DNA from: an uncultured Burkholderiales bacterium
GTDB taxonomy: Bacteria > Pseudomonadota > Gammaproteobacteria > Burkholderiales > Burkholderiaceae
Length of the DNA: 53,502 bases
Direction: 5' to 3'
Assembly: GCA_946480465.1 (NCBI GenBank)
Contig: CAMLJY010000045.1
Location: 1 to 53,502 of the forward strand
Shown: piece after piece, positions 15,306-25,421 of the stretch
Layout of the letters: the number at the start of each line of letters is the position of its first letter
How positions within the stretch are numbered: the first letter of the stretch is position 1
Notes under the pieces: generated by a model
Database searches by the model: none
Told to the model about the DNA's origin: nothing
Seen by the model: the letters and a program-made list of their open reading frames with translations, nothing else
Position numbers and translations under genes: made by a program

Positions 15306-15848
15306 TCATCGCGCCTTCTCCTGCAGCTGGAGCGTGCTGGTGCGCTCGATCCACTCGCCTGCGGCGTCCTGCACCACCTCGCGCAGTGCCACCTCGGTCT
15401 CGGTGATACGCGTGATCTTTCCGTAGTTCTGTCCCAGGTAGTCCCCGACCTTCACCTGGTACAGCAGGTTGTCGACGCGCAGCAATGCGAACTGCTGCCC
15501 GTTCTTGGTGACGCTGCCCACCATCGTCATGCTGTCCATCGGGAACGCCTCGAGGGGTTCCTTGCGGCGGTTCATCTCGGCGGCCAGCAGCGAGCTGGGC
15601 TGCCGCGCCTCCTGCTTGAGCGCCACGCTGAGCTTCTGACTGCTGAAGGGATCCACCGCCTGGGCACCGGTGTAGGGCGCCGGATCGAACTTCCGGGGCG
15701 CGACGAGCGGCTGCACATTGGGCTTCACCTCCCGCTTCTGCTGCTCCATCCAGACCGTGAGCTCTTCCTGCTCACCCGAGCATGCGGACAACAGCGCGAG
15801 CGGCAGCGCGACCGCCCAGGCACCCGCCAAACGCCACGCGTGCCTCAC
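15306..15848 (-). CDS. pilP: Type IV pilus inner-membrane lipoprotein PilP
   Basis: PilP links the PilNO inner-membrane complex to the PilQ secretin. The 180-residue protein has a lipobox (LLSAC, Cys23), a flexible proline-rich stretch, then the compact beta domain with DPFSSQKL at its entry and MVGSV...ALLRVD. It starts with GTG at 15848, overlapping the pilO stop as GTGA, so it is translationally coupled. Confidence 0.93.
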   Translation of the reverse strand: MRHAWRLAGAWAVALPLALLSACSGEQEELTVWMEQQKREVKPNVQPLVAPRKFDPAPYTGAQAVDPFSSQKLSVALKQEARQPSSLLAAEMNRRKEPLEAFPMDSMTMVGSVTKNGQQFALLRVDNLLYQVKVGDYLGQNYGKITRITETEVALREVVQDAAGEWIERTSTLQLQEKAR

Positions 15849-16543
15849 TTCTTGGCCCCCTTCGCCTTCTCTTTCTCTGCCTTGGCCTTGCGGATCTCCG
15901 CGATCTCGGCAACGTCGAGGTAGCGGTAGGTCCGCGCGGTCGCCTCCATCGACAGCTTGCCGCTCGGGTCCTTCGGCACGGCCGTGAGCGACACGTTGTG
16001 CAGCGTCACGATCCGGGAAAGATTGGCGACGTCGGCCGCGAACGAACCGATGTCGTGATACCGGCCGCTGACCTTCAATGAGATCGGCAGTTCGGCGTAG
16101 TAGTCCTTCAGCTCCACCGTTCCCGGGCGGAACAACTCGAACTCGAGCCCGCGGCCGAGGCCGGCCGTGTTGATGTCCGACAGCAGCGCATCCATTTCGG
16201 CCTTGCCGGGCAGTTGCTTCTCCAGCTGCGTCACGTACTCCTGCACCTGCTGCTTCTGCTTGCGCAACTCGGCCAGGTTCACGGCCTGGGCAAGCTTGTC
16301 GCGATAGTCACGCTTGAGCACCGGCTCCCTGGCGCGTGCAGCTTCGAGCTCCTGGTCCGCATCCGAGACCAGGGCGAACCAGGCCGCCCCGACGACGGCG
16401 ACGGTGGTCGCCAGCCAAGCCGCCAGCTTGGGCAGCAAGGGCCACTGCCCGGGCTCGCGCGAATTCAACCCTTTGAACTGGGCCGTCGCCCGGCTGATCG
16501 CGTGGCCGACATCCAGGTTGGCGGGACGTGTGGTGGTCGCCAT
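15845..16543 (-). CDS. pilO: Type IV pilus alignment protein PilO
   Basis: The 232-residue bitopic membrane protein has a short cytoplasmic tail, one membrane helix near 45-62, a coiled coil (about 65-125, rich in Glu/Lys/Gln) and a C-terminal ferredoxin-like domain. The motif LKDYYAELPISLKVSGRYHD is characteristic of the family. It pairs with PilN to hold the pilus machine between membranes. The start lies 9 bp after the pilN stop and the 3' end overlaps pilP. The lysine-rich C-terminal tail is common. Confidence 0.94.
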   Translation of the reverse strand: MATTTRPANLDVGHAISRATAQFKGLNSREPGQWPLLPKLAAWLATTVAVVGAAWFALVSDADQELEAARAREPVLKRDYRDKLAQAVNLAELRKQKQQVQEYVTQLEKQLPGKAEMDALLSDINTAGLGRGLEFELFRPGTVELKDYYAELPISLKVSGRYHDIGSFAADVANLSRIVTLHNVSLTAVPKDPSGKLSMEATARTYRYLDVAEIAEIRKAKAEKEKAKGAKK

Positions 16544-16552
16544 CGCGCCTCC

Positions 16553-17182
16553 TCAAGTGGCCTTGCGCACGGGCGCCGAAGCGGGTGCCGACGGTGGCCC
16601 GGCCGGGACCTGGGCGCTCGGCTGGGCCAGAAAGACGCGCACCGAGAAATCCAGCAGGCGGCGCTGCTCCCGACTGCCGGCGCTGACCGGCTGGTTGACG
16701 GCTTTGATCTCCACCAGCTCGGGTCGCTTCAGCCACTGCGACTGGTTCTGCGTATTGCGCAACAACTCGGAAACACGCTCGTTGGTCTGCGCGATGCCAC
16801 TGATCGTCACCTGCTCGCCGACTTGCTTGATGGCCGTGAAGTAGATGCCCTCGGGCGTATAGCGGACCAGTTCGTCAAGCAGGTACACGGGGATGTTGCG
16901 ATTGGTCTGCAGGTCTTCGACGGCCTTCTGCCGAGCCTTCAGGCTCTCGATCTCGGTGCGCAGCTGCGCGATGTCCTTGATCTGGTCCTCGAGCTGCTTG
17001 ATTTGGGTGCCGAGGAAGGCGTTGCGCGCCTGCTGGGCCTCGGTCATCTGCTGCAGCACGACCATCCATAAGCCAGCGACCACGACGCCGGCCGCAGCGG
17101 CTGCCCCCAACCCGACGAAGAACGCGCGCTTGCGCTGTTGGCGCCTCTCCTCGCGGTGGGGCAGCAGGTTGATCAGGATCAC
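16553..17182 (-). CDS. pilN: Type IV pilus alignment protein PilN
   Basis: The 209 residues open with the conserved cytoplasmic INLLPHRE motif, which binds the PilM groove, then a membrane helix (about 22-43), a coiled coil and a periplasmic ferredoxin-like domain. The last 25 residues are Pro/Ala-rich. It starts with a GTG at 17182 overlapping the pilM stop codon (GTGA). Confidence 0.94.
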   Translation of the reverse strand: MILINLLPHREERRQQRKRAFFVGLGAAAAAGVVVAGLWMVVLQQMTEAQQARNAFLGTQIKQLEDQIKDIAQLRTEIESLKARQKAVEDLQTNRNIPVYLLDELVRYTPEGIYFTAIKQVGEQVTISGIAQTNERVSELLRNTQNQSQWLKRPELVEIKAVNQPVSAGSREQRRLLDFSVRVFLAQPSAQVPAGPPSAPASAPVRKAT

Positions 17183-18258
17183 TGCATGAACCTCCGCATG
17201 GCCAGGCCGCAGGCCGTCAGGTAGGACGCTGCGTCCCTGCGCACCTTCGCCTCCCGCACGGCCGAGCCCAGCTTCATGTTGTCGAACGGATTGACGACCA
17301 TCGATGCGAAGCCGGTCAGTTCGGTGACCCGCTCTTTCAGACCCGGCAGGCCGGCCGTTCCGCCACCCAGCATCACGTAATGGACCTTGTGATGCGGCGT
17401 GCTGGTGAAGAAGTACTGCAAGGCGCGGCCGATCTCCTGCGACAGGCTGTCCACGAAAGGCACCAGGATCGCGGAGTCGTAGTCCTCGGGCAGATCACCG
17501 GCCAGCTTCTTCGCCTCCGCCTCCTCGAACGAGAAGCCGTACTGGCGAGAGATGAGCTGGGTCAGCTGCGAGCCGCCGAAGGCCTGGTCGCGGTCGTAGA
17601 GCATCTCCTCGTCGCGCAGCACCTTGAGGCTGGTGGTGTCGGCACCGATTTCAAACAGCGCAACCAGTGCATCCTTGCCCTCGTTCGGCAGGGCCGAAAT
17701 GATGCGTGTCATGGCCAACCGGGACGCATGCGATTCGATGTCGAGCACCATCGGCTTCAGCCCTGCGGCCTCGGCCAGACCCTGACGGTCCTGCACCCGA
17801 TCCTTGCGGGAGGCCGCGATCAACACCTCGACATCGCCCCCGGAGGTCGGGCTGGGCCCGATGACGCAGAAGTCCAGGCTAACCTCGTCCAACGAGAATG
17901 GGATGTACTGGTTGGCCTCGGTCTCGACCTGGATCTCCAGCTCTTCCTCGCGCAGGCCTGCGGGCAGCATGATCTTCTTGGTGATGACGGCCGACTGCGG
18001 CATGGCCATCGCCACATGCTTGGTGCGCGTGCCGCTCTTCTGGACCAGCTTGCGCACGGCGTCCGCGACCTCGTCGAACTTCTCGATCTGGCCGTCGGTG
18101 ATCCAGCCCTTCTGGAACGGTTCGGAGGCAAAGCGCTCCAGCACATATTCACCGTTGGCGGCCCGCCCCAATTCGACGAGCTTGGCGCTCGACGAACTGA
18201 TGTCCAGCCCGATCATTGGCGGGTGCTTGCGGCCAAGCAGCAAGTCCAGAAAGCTCAC
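17179..18258 (-). CDS. pilM: Type IV pilus assembly ATPase-like protein PilM
   Basis: PilM is the cytoplasmic actin-like protein that binds the PilN N-terminus and couples the pilus motor to the alignment complex. The N-terminal phosphate-binding loop is IGLDISSSSAKLVELG, and the second nucleotide-contact region is MLGGGTAGLPGL. I start it at GTG 18258 (359 residues), because GGGGAG lies 7 nt upstream; a TTG five codons earlier is possible but overlaps that ribosome site. It is the first gene of pilMNOPQ and diverges from ponA across 232 bp. Confidence 0.94.
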   Translation of the reverse strand: MSFLDLLLGRKHPPMIGLDISSSSAKLVELGRAANGEYVLERFASEPFQKGWITDGQIEKFDEVADAVRKLVQKSGTRTKHVAMAMPQSAVITKKIMLPAGLREEELEIQVETEANQYIPFSLDEVSLDFCVIGPSPTSGGDVEVLIAASRKDRVQDRQGLAEAAGLKPMVLDIESHASRLAMTRIISALPNEGKDALVALFEIGADTTSLKVLRDEEMLYDRDQAFGGSQLTQLISRQYGFSFEEAEAKKLAGDLPEDYDSAILVPFVDSLSQEIGRALQYFFTSTPHHKVHYVMLGGGTAGLPGLKERVTELTGFASMVVNPFDNMKLGSAVREAKVRRDAASYLTACGLAMRRFMQ

Positions 18259-18490
18259 AACAGGTCTCCCCAACCGGCGGAAAAGGGACAGACAATTCTT
18301 AAGAAGTTACTTCAATGCTAGCAGTAAAGCCTTTGTGCACCAAAGGAATTTCCCGAGCCAGCCCGAACGGCTCGTTGCGATTCGCCGACGTTTCGGGACG
18401 CATTTGAAACAAGGCGCTCCACTCGTGGAAGATCACCGACCAGTACCGGTCCCGTGCGGTCCGGGGTGGTTTCTATAAACTCGATTTCCG
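18259..18490. promoter_or_regulatory. pilM/ponA divergent promoter region with palindromes
   Basis: This intergenic region serves the pil operon to the left and ponA to the right. It holds a perfect 10-bp palindrome TTCTTAAGAA (18296-18305) overlapped by a second inverted repeat GAAGT-T-ACTTC (18303-18313), about 40-55 bp before pilM. Near the other end TATAAA (18474-18479) lies 11 bp before the ponA ATG and fits a -10 element with a very short leader. Confidence 0.45.
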
Positions 18491-20857
18491 ATGACCGACC
18501 CCCAACAAGCGGCTGCGCCCGCGACCTCCGCACCCTCCCGTCGTCTGGCCGCCTGGGCCGGTGCGAGTTTTCGCCTGCTGGCCTGGCTGGCCGGTGGTGC
18601 GGCCGCGGCGCTGGTCATGCTGCTGCTTCTGGTGGCCGTGGCACTGGCCGTGGCTTATCCGAACCTGCCCGAGATCAGCGGGCTGACCGACTACCGGCCG
18701 AAACTGCCGCTGCGGGTCGTCTCGGCCGACGGCGTGCTGCTTGGCGAGTTCGGCGAGGAGCGGCGCGTCTTCACCCCCATCGCACGCATACCGCGCGTGA
18801 TGCAGGACGCCGTGCTGGCAATCGAGGACGCGCGCTTCTACCGACACGGCGGCGTGGACTACCTCGGGGTGATCCGCGCCGGCCTGGCCCAGTTCAACAA
18901 GGCCAAGAGCCAGGGGGCATCGACGATCACGATGCAGGTCGCGCGCAACTTCTACTTGTCGACCGAGAAGACCTTCACCCGCAAGATCTACGAGATCCTG
19001 CTGGCGCTCAAGATCGAGAGCCAGCTCAGCAAGGAGCAGATCCTCGAGATCTACATGAATCAGATCTTCCTCGGACAGCGGGCCTACGGTTTCGCCGCGG
19101 CGAGCGAGATCTATTTCGGCAAACCGCTGCAGGAACTGACGGTCGCCGAGGCCGCCATGCTCGCCGGGTTGCCCCAGGCCCCGTCGGCTTACAACCCGGT
19201 CGCCAACCCTCAGCGGGCCACGCGGCGCCAGCAGTACATCATCCAGCGGATGTTCGAGAACGGATTCATCTCCGAGCAGCAGGCCGAGACGGCGCGCAAG
19301 CAGGTGCTGCGCTACCGCATGCCGGCGGATGCGGCGGTGCATGCGGAGTACGTCGCCGAAACGGTGCGCCAACTCGTGCACACGCAATACGGCGAGGAAA
19401 CCACGACCCGCGGGCTGAACGTACACATCACGGTCGACGCGGCGGACCAGGCGGCCGCCTACCGCGCCTTGCGCCGCGGCCTGTTGAACTACGAACGGCG
19501 CCAGGTATACCGCGGCCCCGAGGACTATGTCGACCTGCCGGGCGACCCGAAGGACCTGGACGCCCGCATCGCGGAGGCACTCGCGGACCACCCGGACAAC
19601 GACGAGCTGAAGGCCGCCGTGGTGCTCGAAGCTGGCCCGCGCAAGGTCGTGGCCGTGTTGCAGAGCGGCGAAGTGATCACCGTGACTGGAGAAGGCTTGA
19701 AGCCGGTGACGTCGGGCCTGAGCGACAAGGCCGGCCCGAAGACGCAGATTCGCCGTGGCGCGGTGGTGCGGGCGGTGAAGGGCCCGAAGGGCGACTGGAC
19801 GCTGACGCAGCAACCGGAAGTCGAAGGCGCGCTCGTTGCGATGGATCCGAACACCGGCGCGATTCGAGCGCTGGTCGGCGGCTTCGACTTCGGCAAGAGC
19901 AAGTTCAACCACGTCGTCCAGGCGTGGCGACAACCCGGCTCGAGCTTCAAGCCGTTCATCTACTCCAGCGCCTTGGAGAAGGGCTTCATGCCGCAGACGG
20001 TGGTCAACGACGCGCCGCTCTTCTTCGACGCCGGCGCCACCGGAAGCCAGCCCTGGGAGCCGAAGAACTACGACGGCAAGTTCGATGGCCCGATGCCGTT
20101 GAAGCAGGCGCTGGCGAAGTCGAAGAACATGGTGTCGATCCGGGTGCTGCAGTCGGTGGGCGTGCGCTATGCACAGGACTGGATCACGCGCTTCGGCTTC
20201 GAGGCCGACAAGCACCCGGCCTACCTGACGATGGCGCTCGGCGCCGGCTCGGTCACGCCGCTGCAGATGGTGGGCGCCTATGCCGTCTTCGCCAACGGCG
20301 GCCACCGAGTGAATCCGATGCTGATCACACGGATCACGGACAGCAAGGGCCGCGTGCTGCTGGACACGCCGCCGAAGCAGGTCGACGAATCGATGCGGGT
20401 CATCGACGCCCGCAATGCCTTCGTCATGTCCCAGCTGATGGGCGAGGTGACGCGGGCCGGCACCGCGGCGTCGGTCTACCAGACCTTCAAGCGCACCGAC
20501 CTGTACGGCAAGACCGGCACCACCAATGACTCCATGGACGCGTGGTTTGCGGGTTATCAACCCAACCTGGCGGCCGTGGTCTGGATCGGCTACGACAACC
20601 CGCGCAAGCTCGGCGACCGCGAGACCGGAGGCGGCCTGTCGCTGCCGGTGTGGATCGAGTTCATGAACCACGCGCTGCGCAAGCTGCCACAGCAGGACCT
20701 TGCAGTACCCGAGGGAGTGATGCAGCGCGGCAACGACTGGGTCTACGACGAGTACGGCGCCGGTGCAGCCGTGACCAGCGTGGGGCTGGAGGACAAGGCA
20801 CCGCACGCCCCCAGCGAGGAGGAGCGGCGCGGCATCCTCGACTTGTTCCGGCGTTGA
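18491..20857 (+). CDS. ponA: Class A penicillin-binding protein 1A
   Basis: A bifunctional peptidoglycan synthase of 788 residues. A short cytoplasmic tail and membrane helix (about 30-56) precede the glycosyltransferase domain, with catalytic E112 in EDARFYRHGG and the QGASTITMQVARN motif (141-153). An OB-like insert follows, then the transpeptidase domain with the active serine in S484-SFK487, SKN at 544-546 and KTG at 674-676. All catalytic residues are present. Adjacency of ponA (mrcA) to divergent pilMNOPQ is conserved in many proteobacteria. The ATG at 18491 lies just after a -10-like element with no Shine-Dalgarno. Confidence 0.95.
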   Translation: MTDPQQAAAPATSAPSRRLAAWAGASFRLLAWLAGGAAAALVMLLLLVAVALAVAYPNLPEISGLTDYRPKLPLRVVSADGVLLGEFGEERRVFTPIARIPRVMQDAVLAIEDARFYRHGGVDYLGVIRAGLAQFNKAKSQGASTITMQVARNFYLSTEKTFTRKIYEILLALKIESQLSKEQILEIYMNQIFLGQRAYGFAAASEIYFGKPLQELTVAEAAMLAGLPQAPSAYNPVANPQRATRRQQYIIQRMFENGFISEQQAETARKQVLRYRMPADAAVHAEYVAETVRQLVHTQYGEETTTRGLNVHITVDAADQAAAYRALRRGLLNYERRQVYRGPEDYVDLPGDPKDLDARIAEALADHPDNDELKAAVVLEAGPRKVVAVLQSGEVITVTGEGLKPVTSGLSDKAGPKTQIRRGAVVRAVKGPKGDWTLTQQPEVEGALVAMDPNTGAIRALVGGFDFGKSKFNHVVQAWRQPGSSFKPFIYSSALEKGFMPQTVVNDAPLFFDAGATGSQPWEPKNYDGKFDGPMPLKQALAKSKNMVSIRVLQSVGVRYAQDWITRFGFEADKHPAYLTMALGAGSVTPLQMVGAYAVFANGGHRVNPMLITRITDSKGRVLLDTPPKQVDESMRVIDARNAFVMSQLMGEVTRAGTAASVYQTFKRTDLYGKTGTTNDSMDAWFAGYQPNLAAVVWIGYDNPRKLGDRETGGGLSLPVWIEFMNHALRKLPQQDLAVPEGVMQRGNDWVYDEYGAGAAVTSVGLEDKAPHAPSEEERRGILDLFRR

Positions 20858-20884
20858 GCGGCGCTGCCGCCGCGACGGGACGCT

Positions 20885-21238
20885 TCAGGCCGGCGTGAAG
20901 CTGAGCGAGCGGCCGGCCTGTTCACTGGCGAACCGTGACAGCGCGACGTAAAAGTCCGTTCCGTCGCGCGTGTCTACCCAGCGCCCGCCATCGTGGCGAT
21001 AGTGATGCCCCCCGGCGCGCGCCGCCAGCCACAGCTCGTGCAACGGCGGTTGGGTGTTGATGACGATCTTGCTGCCGCCCGGCAGGCTCAGTTCCATGAG
21101 GCCGCCGGTACGGTGCACGTCGATGTCGATGACGTCGTCCTGGAGCCAACCGTCGATGTTGCTCTCGATGCCGGCCAGGACGCGATCGGCGAGGCGGTGG
21201 AATTCGCTGTCGGTCAGGCCCGAGGCAGGGGAAGTCAT
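20885..21238 (-). CDS. cyaY: Iron donor protein CyaY (frataxin)
   Basis: CyaY binds iron and modulates iron-sulfur cluster assembly. The 117 residues have the acidic first helix (LTDSEFHRLADRVLAGIE), followed by strands with GGLMELSLPGGSKIVINTQ and HELWLAA, and end with a short helix. The ATG at 21238 is preferred to a TTG two codons upstream. It converges on ponA (27-bp gap) and is divergent from lptM with only 18 bp between start codons. Confidence 0.92.
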   Translation of the reverse strand: MTSPASGLTDSEFHRLADRVLAGIESNIDGWLQDDVIDIDVHRTGGLMELSLPGGSKIVINTQPPLHELWLAARAGGHHYRHDGGRWVDTRDGTDFYVALSRFASEQAGRSLSFTPA

Positions 21239-21244
21239 GGTCAA

Positions 21245-21250
21245 TAGAAT
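21245..21250 (+). promoter_or_regulatory. -10-like hexamer 6 bp before lptM
   Basis: TAGAAT (5 of 6 matches to TATAAT) ends 6 bp before the lptM ATG, with no ribosome site between. A transcript from it would start at the ATG. It lies inside the 18-bp space between the cyaY and lptM start codons. Confidence 0.45.
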
Positions 21251-21256
21251 CCGGCG

Positions 21257-21427
21257 ATGCAGCTGAATTCGAGTGTAGCCACCCGCTCCGGCATGCGCGC
21301 CATCATCCTCGGCATGATCTGGGTTGGGGCCGCCGGGGCCTTGAGCGCCTGTGGTCAGAAGGGTCCGCTGACCCTGCCGAGCGCCGCCAAGCCGCCCTCG
21401 GCTGCCGCCTCTTCCCCCGCCCGCTGA
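21257..21427 (+). CDS. lptM: Small LPS-assembly lipoprotein LptM (YifL family)
   Basis: A 56-residue lipoprotein. The signal region contains a hydrophobic helix (about 14-29) and a lipobox ending LSAC at Cys32, followed directly by GQKGPLTLP, the hallmark of LptM/YifL, which helps the LptD-LptE translocon mature in the outer membrane. The rest is a short Ala/Pro/Ser tail. The start fits a leaderless transcript. In relatives lptM lies between cyaY and lysA; here lysA does not follow, and a convergent dppF ends 47 bp downstream. Confidence 0.82.
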   Translation: MQLNSSVATRSGMRAIILGMIWVGAAGALSACGQKGPLTLPSAAKPPSAAASSPAR

Positions 21428-21473
21428 TGCAGGTCAAGGGACGGCAGGCTGCGGCCGCCGTCCGCGACGACCT

Positions 21474-22462
<989 letters not shown>

Positions 22463-22466
<4 letters not shown>

Positions 22467-23446
22467 GCGTTCACCTTGTTGTCGCTGGCGATGAGCCAGC
22501 ACGCGGCACGCGTGGCGCCGGCAGCCATCAGGTCGGGACGTTCCCTGCGGCAGCGGTCGAACACTCTTGGACAGCGCGGATTGAAGGCGCAACCGCTCGG
22601 AATAGCCGTTAGCCTCGGCATCGCACCATCGATCTGCATCAGCCGTTCACGGTCGATGTCCATCGACGGAATCGAACCCATCAGGCCGACCGTATACGGG
22701 TGCCGCGGCCGATGGATGACGTCCGCCACGGGGCCGATCTCGGCCACGCGCCCGGCATACATGACGGCAACGCGATCACAGGACTCCGCGATCACGCCCA
22801 TGTCATGGGTCACCAGCATCACCGCCGCGCCGTGGTCCTTCGTCAGCCGTTTCAGCAGGCTGATGATCTGCGCCTGGATCGACACGTCGAGCGCCGTGGT
22901 CGGCTCGTCGGCGACGATCAGCTTGGGCTCCGCCGCCAGCGCCAGGGCAATGACCACGCGCTGGCGCATGCCGCCGGAGAACTGGTGCGGATACTGGTCG
23001 ATGCGCTGTTCGGCGGCGGGAATGCCGGTCTCCTGCAGCAGGCGAATGGCACGCCGGCGCGCTTCCTCGCCGCTGACCTTCAGGTGGACCTGAATGGTCT
23101 CGACCAGTTGCTGCCCGATCGTCACCAGCGGATTGAGGGAAGTCAACGGGTCCTGGAAGATCGCGCCGATCTGCCGGCCGCGGATCGCGCGCATCTGCTG
23201 CTGCGACAGGTTGTCGATGCGCTGGCCGGCGAGCCGGATCTCGCCCGCCGCAATGCGGCCGGGCGGCTCGAGCAGGCCGATGATCGCGGCACCCGTGAGC
23301 GACTTGCCGGCACCGGACTCGCCGACCACACCAAGAATCTCTCCCGGCGCAATGTCGAAAGACACGTCGTCGAGGGCGCGCAGCGTGCCGCGGCGCGTCG
23401 GGAACTCCACCCGCAGGTGGCTCACTTCTAGCAAGGGGGCGGCCAT
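22463..23446 (-). CDS. dppD: Dipeptide/oligopeptide ABC transporter ATPase (DppD-type)
   Basis: First ATPase of the importer (327 residues). Walker A is GESGAGKS (42-49), the Q-loop region is FQDPLTSLNPL, the signature FSGGMRQRVVIALAL and Walker B LIVADEPTTALD. The C-terminal oligopeptide/dipeptide domain has GCAFNPRCPRVFDRC. The start is 12 bp after the dppC stop and the end overlaps dppF, so the pair should be made in equal amounts. Confidence 0.92.
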
Positions 23447-23458
23447 GTGAAGAGCTCG

Positions 23459-24433
23459 TCAGCGCAAGCGCGGGTTCAGCGCATCGCGCAGCCAGTCGCC
23501 CAGCAGGTTGACGGACAACGCGATCATGATCAGCACGATGCCGGGGAAGATCGTGATCCACCATTCGCCCGAGAACAGGAAGTCCTGGCCGACGCGAATC
23601 AGCGTGCCCAGCGATGGCGAGGTCGGCGGCACCCCGACGCCGAGGAAGGACAGCGTCGCTTCGGTGATGATGGCCGTGGCGACGTGGATGGTTGCGAGCA
23701 CGAGCACCGGGCCGAGCACATTGGGCAGTACGTGGCGCCGCATGATGCGTGCCGGCGACACGCCGATCACCCGGGCTGCTTGAACATACTCCTTCTGCCG
23801 CTCGACCAGCGTCGAGCCGCGCACGGTGCGTGCGTACTGCACCCAGCCCGTCAACGAGATCGCGATGATGAGCACCGTGAAGGCCAGCGTATCGTGTGCG
23901 TTAGGAAACATCGCCCGCCCCACTCCGTCGATCAGCAGCGCGATCAGGATCGAGGGAAAGGACAGCATCACGTCGCAGACGCGCATGATGAAGGCATCGA
24001 TCCGCCCCCCGACGAAGCCCGACAGCAGTCCGAGACCGACGCCGATCACCACCGACACCAGAACCGAGGCCAGGCCGACGAACAAGGAAATGCGCGACCC
24101 GTACATCAGCGCGGACAGGATGTCGCGACCCTGATCGTCGGTGCCCAACAGGTACTTGGACGTTCCTTCCGCCTCCCAGGCCGGCGGCAGGCGCGCATCC
24201 ATCAGCTCGAGCGTGGCCAGGTCCAGTGGGTTGTGGGGTGCCAGCCAGTTCGCGAACACCGCGCAGACGACACACAGTGTCGCAATGACGGCCGCGACGA
24301 TCGCCACCGGCGAGTTCTTGAAGCTGTACCAGACGTCGCCGTCGAAGAAGCGTGCCAGGGCACCCGGTGCCGCGGGCACCGCCTGTGCAGCCGCCGGCGC
24401 AACGGTCGGCGCCACGGAGGGTTGTTGAGCCAT
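23459..24433 (-). CDS. dppC: Peptide ABC transporter permease (DppC-type)
   Basis: A 324-residue inner-membrane permease. A poorly conserved Ala/Pro-rich N-terminus precedes the first membrane helix; four to five more helices follow, with the cytoplasmic EAA loop (RVIGVSPARIMRRHVLPN) that contacts the ATPases. The ATG at 24433 is four bases after the dppB stop; a GTG at 24454 would overlap dppB by 17 bp and is less likely. Confidence 0.9.
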   Translation of the reverse strand: MAQQPSVAPTVAPAAAQAVPAAPGALARFFDGDVWYSFKNSPVAIVAAVIATLCVVCAVFANWLAPHNPLDLATLELMDARLPPAWEAEGTSKYLLGTDDQGRDILSALMYGSRISLFVGLASVLVSVVIGVGLGLLSGFVGGRIDAFIMRVCDVMLSFPSILIALLIDGVGRAMFPNAHDTLAFTVLIIAISLTGWVQYARTVRGSTLVERQKEYVQAARVIGVSPARIMRRHVLPNVLGPVLVLATIHVATAIITEATLSFLGVGVPPTSPSLGTLIRVGQDFLFSGEWWITIFPGIVLIMIALSVNLLGDWLRDALNPRLR

Positions 24434-24437
24434 GGTG

Positions 24438-25421
24438 TCAGTGTCCGACGGCACTGCGCTCGATGCGCAGGCGGGGATCGACCGCGAAATAGAGCAGGTC
24501 GACCACGAGGTTGATCGTGACGAAGATGAGCGCGATCAGGCAGAGGTAGGCCGCCATCACGGGGATGTCGGCGAATTGCACCGCCTGGATGAACAGCAGC
24601 CCCATGCCGGGCCACTGGAAGACCGTCTCGGTGACGATGGCGAACGCGATGATCGAGCCCAGCTGCAGGCCGGCGATCGTGATCACCGGCACCAGTGTGT
24701 TCTTCAACGCATGGCGAAAGTACACGCTGCGGTCCGGCAGGCCGCGGGCGCGCGCGAACTTGATGTAGTCGGTGCGCAGCACTTCCAGCATCTCAGAGCG
24801 GACCAGGCGCAGCACCAGCGTCATCGGGAACAGCGAAAGCGTGAAGGCAGGCAGCAGCAAATGCTTCAGGCCATCGACGGTCAGGAGCCCCGTGCTGAGG
24901 TTGCCGAAGGACACGACGTCACCCCGTCCGAAGCTCGGCAACCACTTGAGTTGCACGGCGAAGATCAGGATGAGCAGGATGCCGATCAGGAAGTTGGGCA
25001 GCGACACGCCCAGCAAGGATCCGGTCATCACCACCTGGGACATGAAACTGCCGCGCCGCAGCGCGGCATACACGCCGAGGGGGATACCGAGCAGCAGGCC
25101 GAGCAAGGCGGCGACAGTGGCCAGCTCGAGCGTGGCCGGAAAGCGCTCCGCGATCAGCACCGATACCTTGCGCCCCTGGCGAAGGCTGAGTCCGAATTCG
25201 CCCTGCACCGCGTTCAGGGCGAACTTCGTGAACTGAACGAAGAACGGCTGATCGAGACCCAGGTCGCGGCGCAGCGCTTCGCGCTGCTGCGGCGTGGCGT
25301 CCTGGCCCAGCAGGTTGGTGACCGGGTCACCGACGTACTGGAACAGCATGAAGGCAATGAACGCCACCGTCAGCATGACGATCATGGCCTGGATCAGGCG
25401 GCGAAGGATGAAGGCGAGCAT
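24438..25421 (-). CDS. dppB: Peptide ABC transporter permease (DppB-type)
   Basis: A 327-residue permease. It starts MLAFILRRL, the usual first helix of DppB/OppB proteins, with DPVTNLLGQDATPQQ in the first periplasmic loop and an EAA-type loop RARGLPDRSVYFRHALKN. The frame is open 60 codons further upstream, but that part has no membrane helix and looks non-coding, so I start at ATG 25421. It heads the dppBCDF unit. No substrate-binding protein gene is seen nearby, so a partner must be encoded elsewhere. Confidence 0.9.
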   Translation of the reverse strand: MLAFILRRLIQAMIVMLTVAFIAFMLFQYVGDPVTNLLGQDATPQQREALRRDLGLDQPFFVQFTKFALNAVQGEFGLSLRQGRKVSVLIAERFPATLELATVAALLGLLLGIPLGVYAALRRGSFMSQVVMTGSLLGVSLPNFLIGILLILIFAVQLKWLPSFGRGDVVSFGNLSTGLLTVDGLKHLLLPAFTLSLFPMTLVLRLVRSEMLEVLRTDYIKFARARGLPDRSVYFRHALKNTLVPVITIAGLQLGSIIAFAIVTETVFQWPGMGLLFIQAVQFADIPVMAAYLCLIALIFVTINLVVDLLYFAVDPRLRIERSAVGH

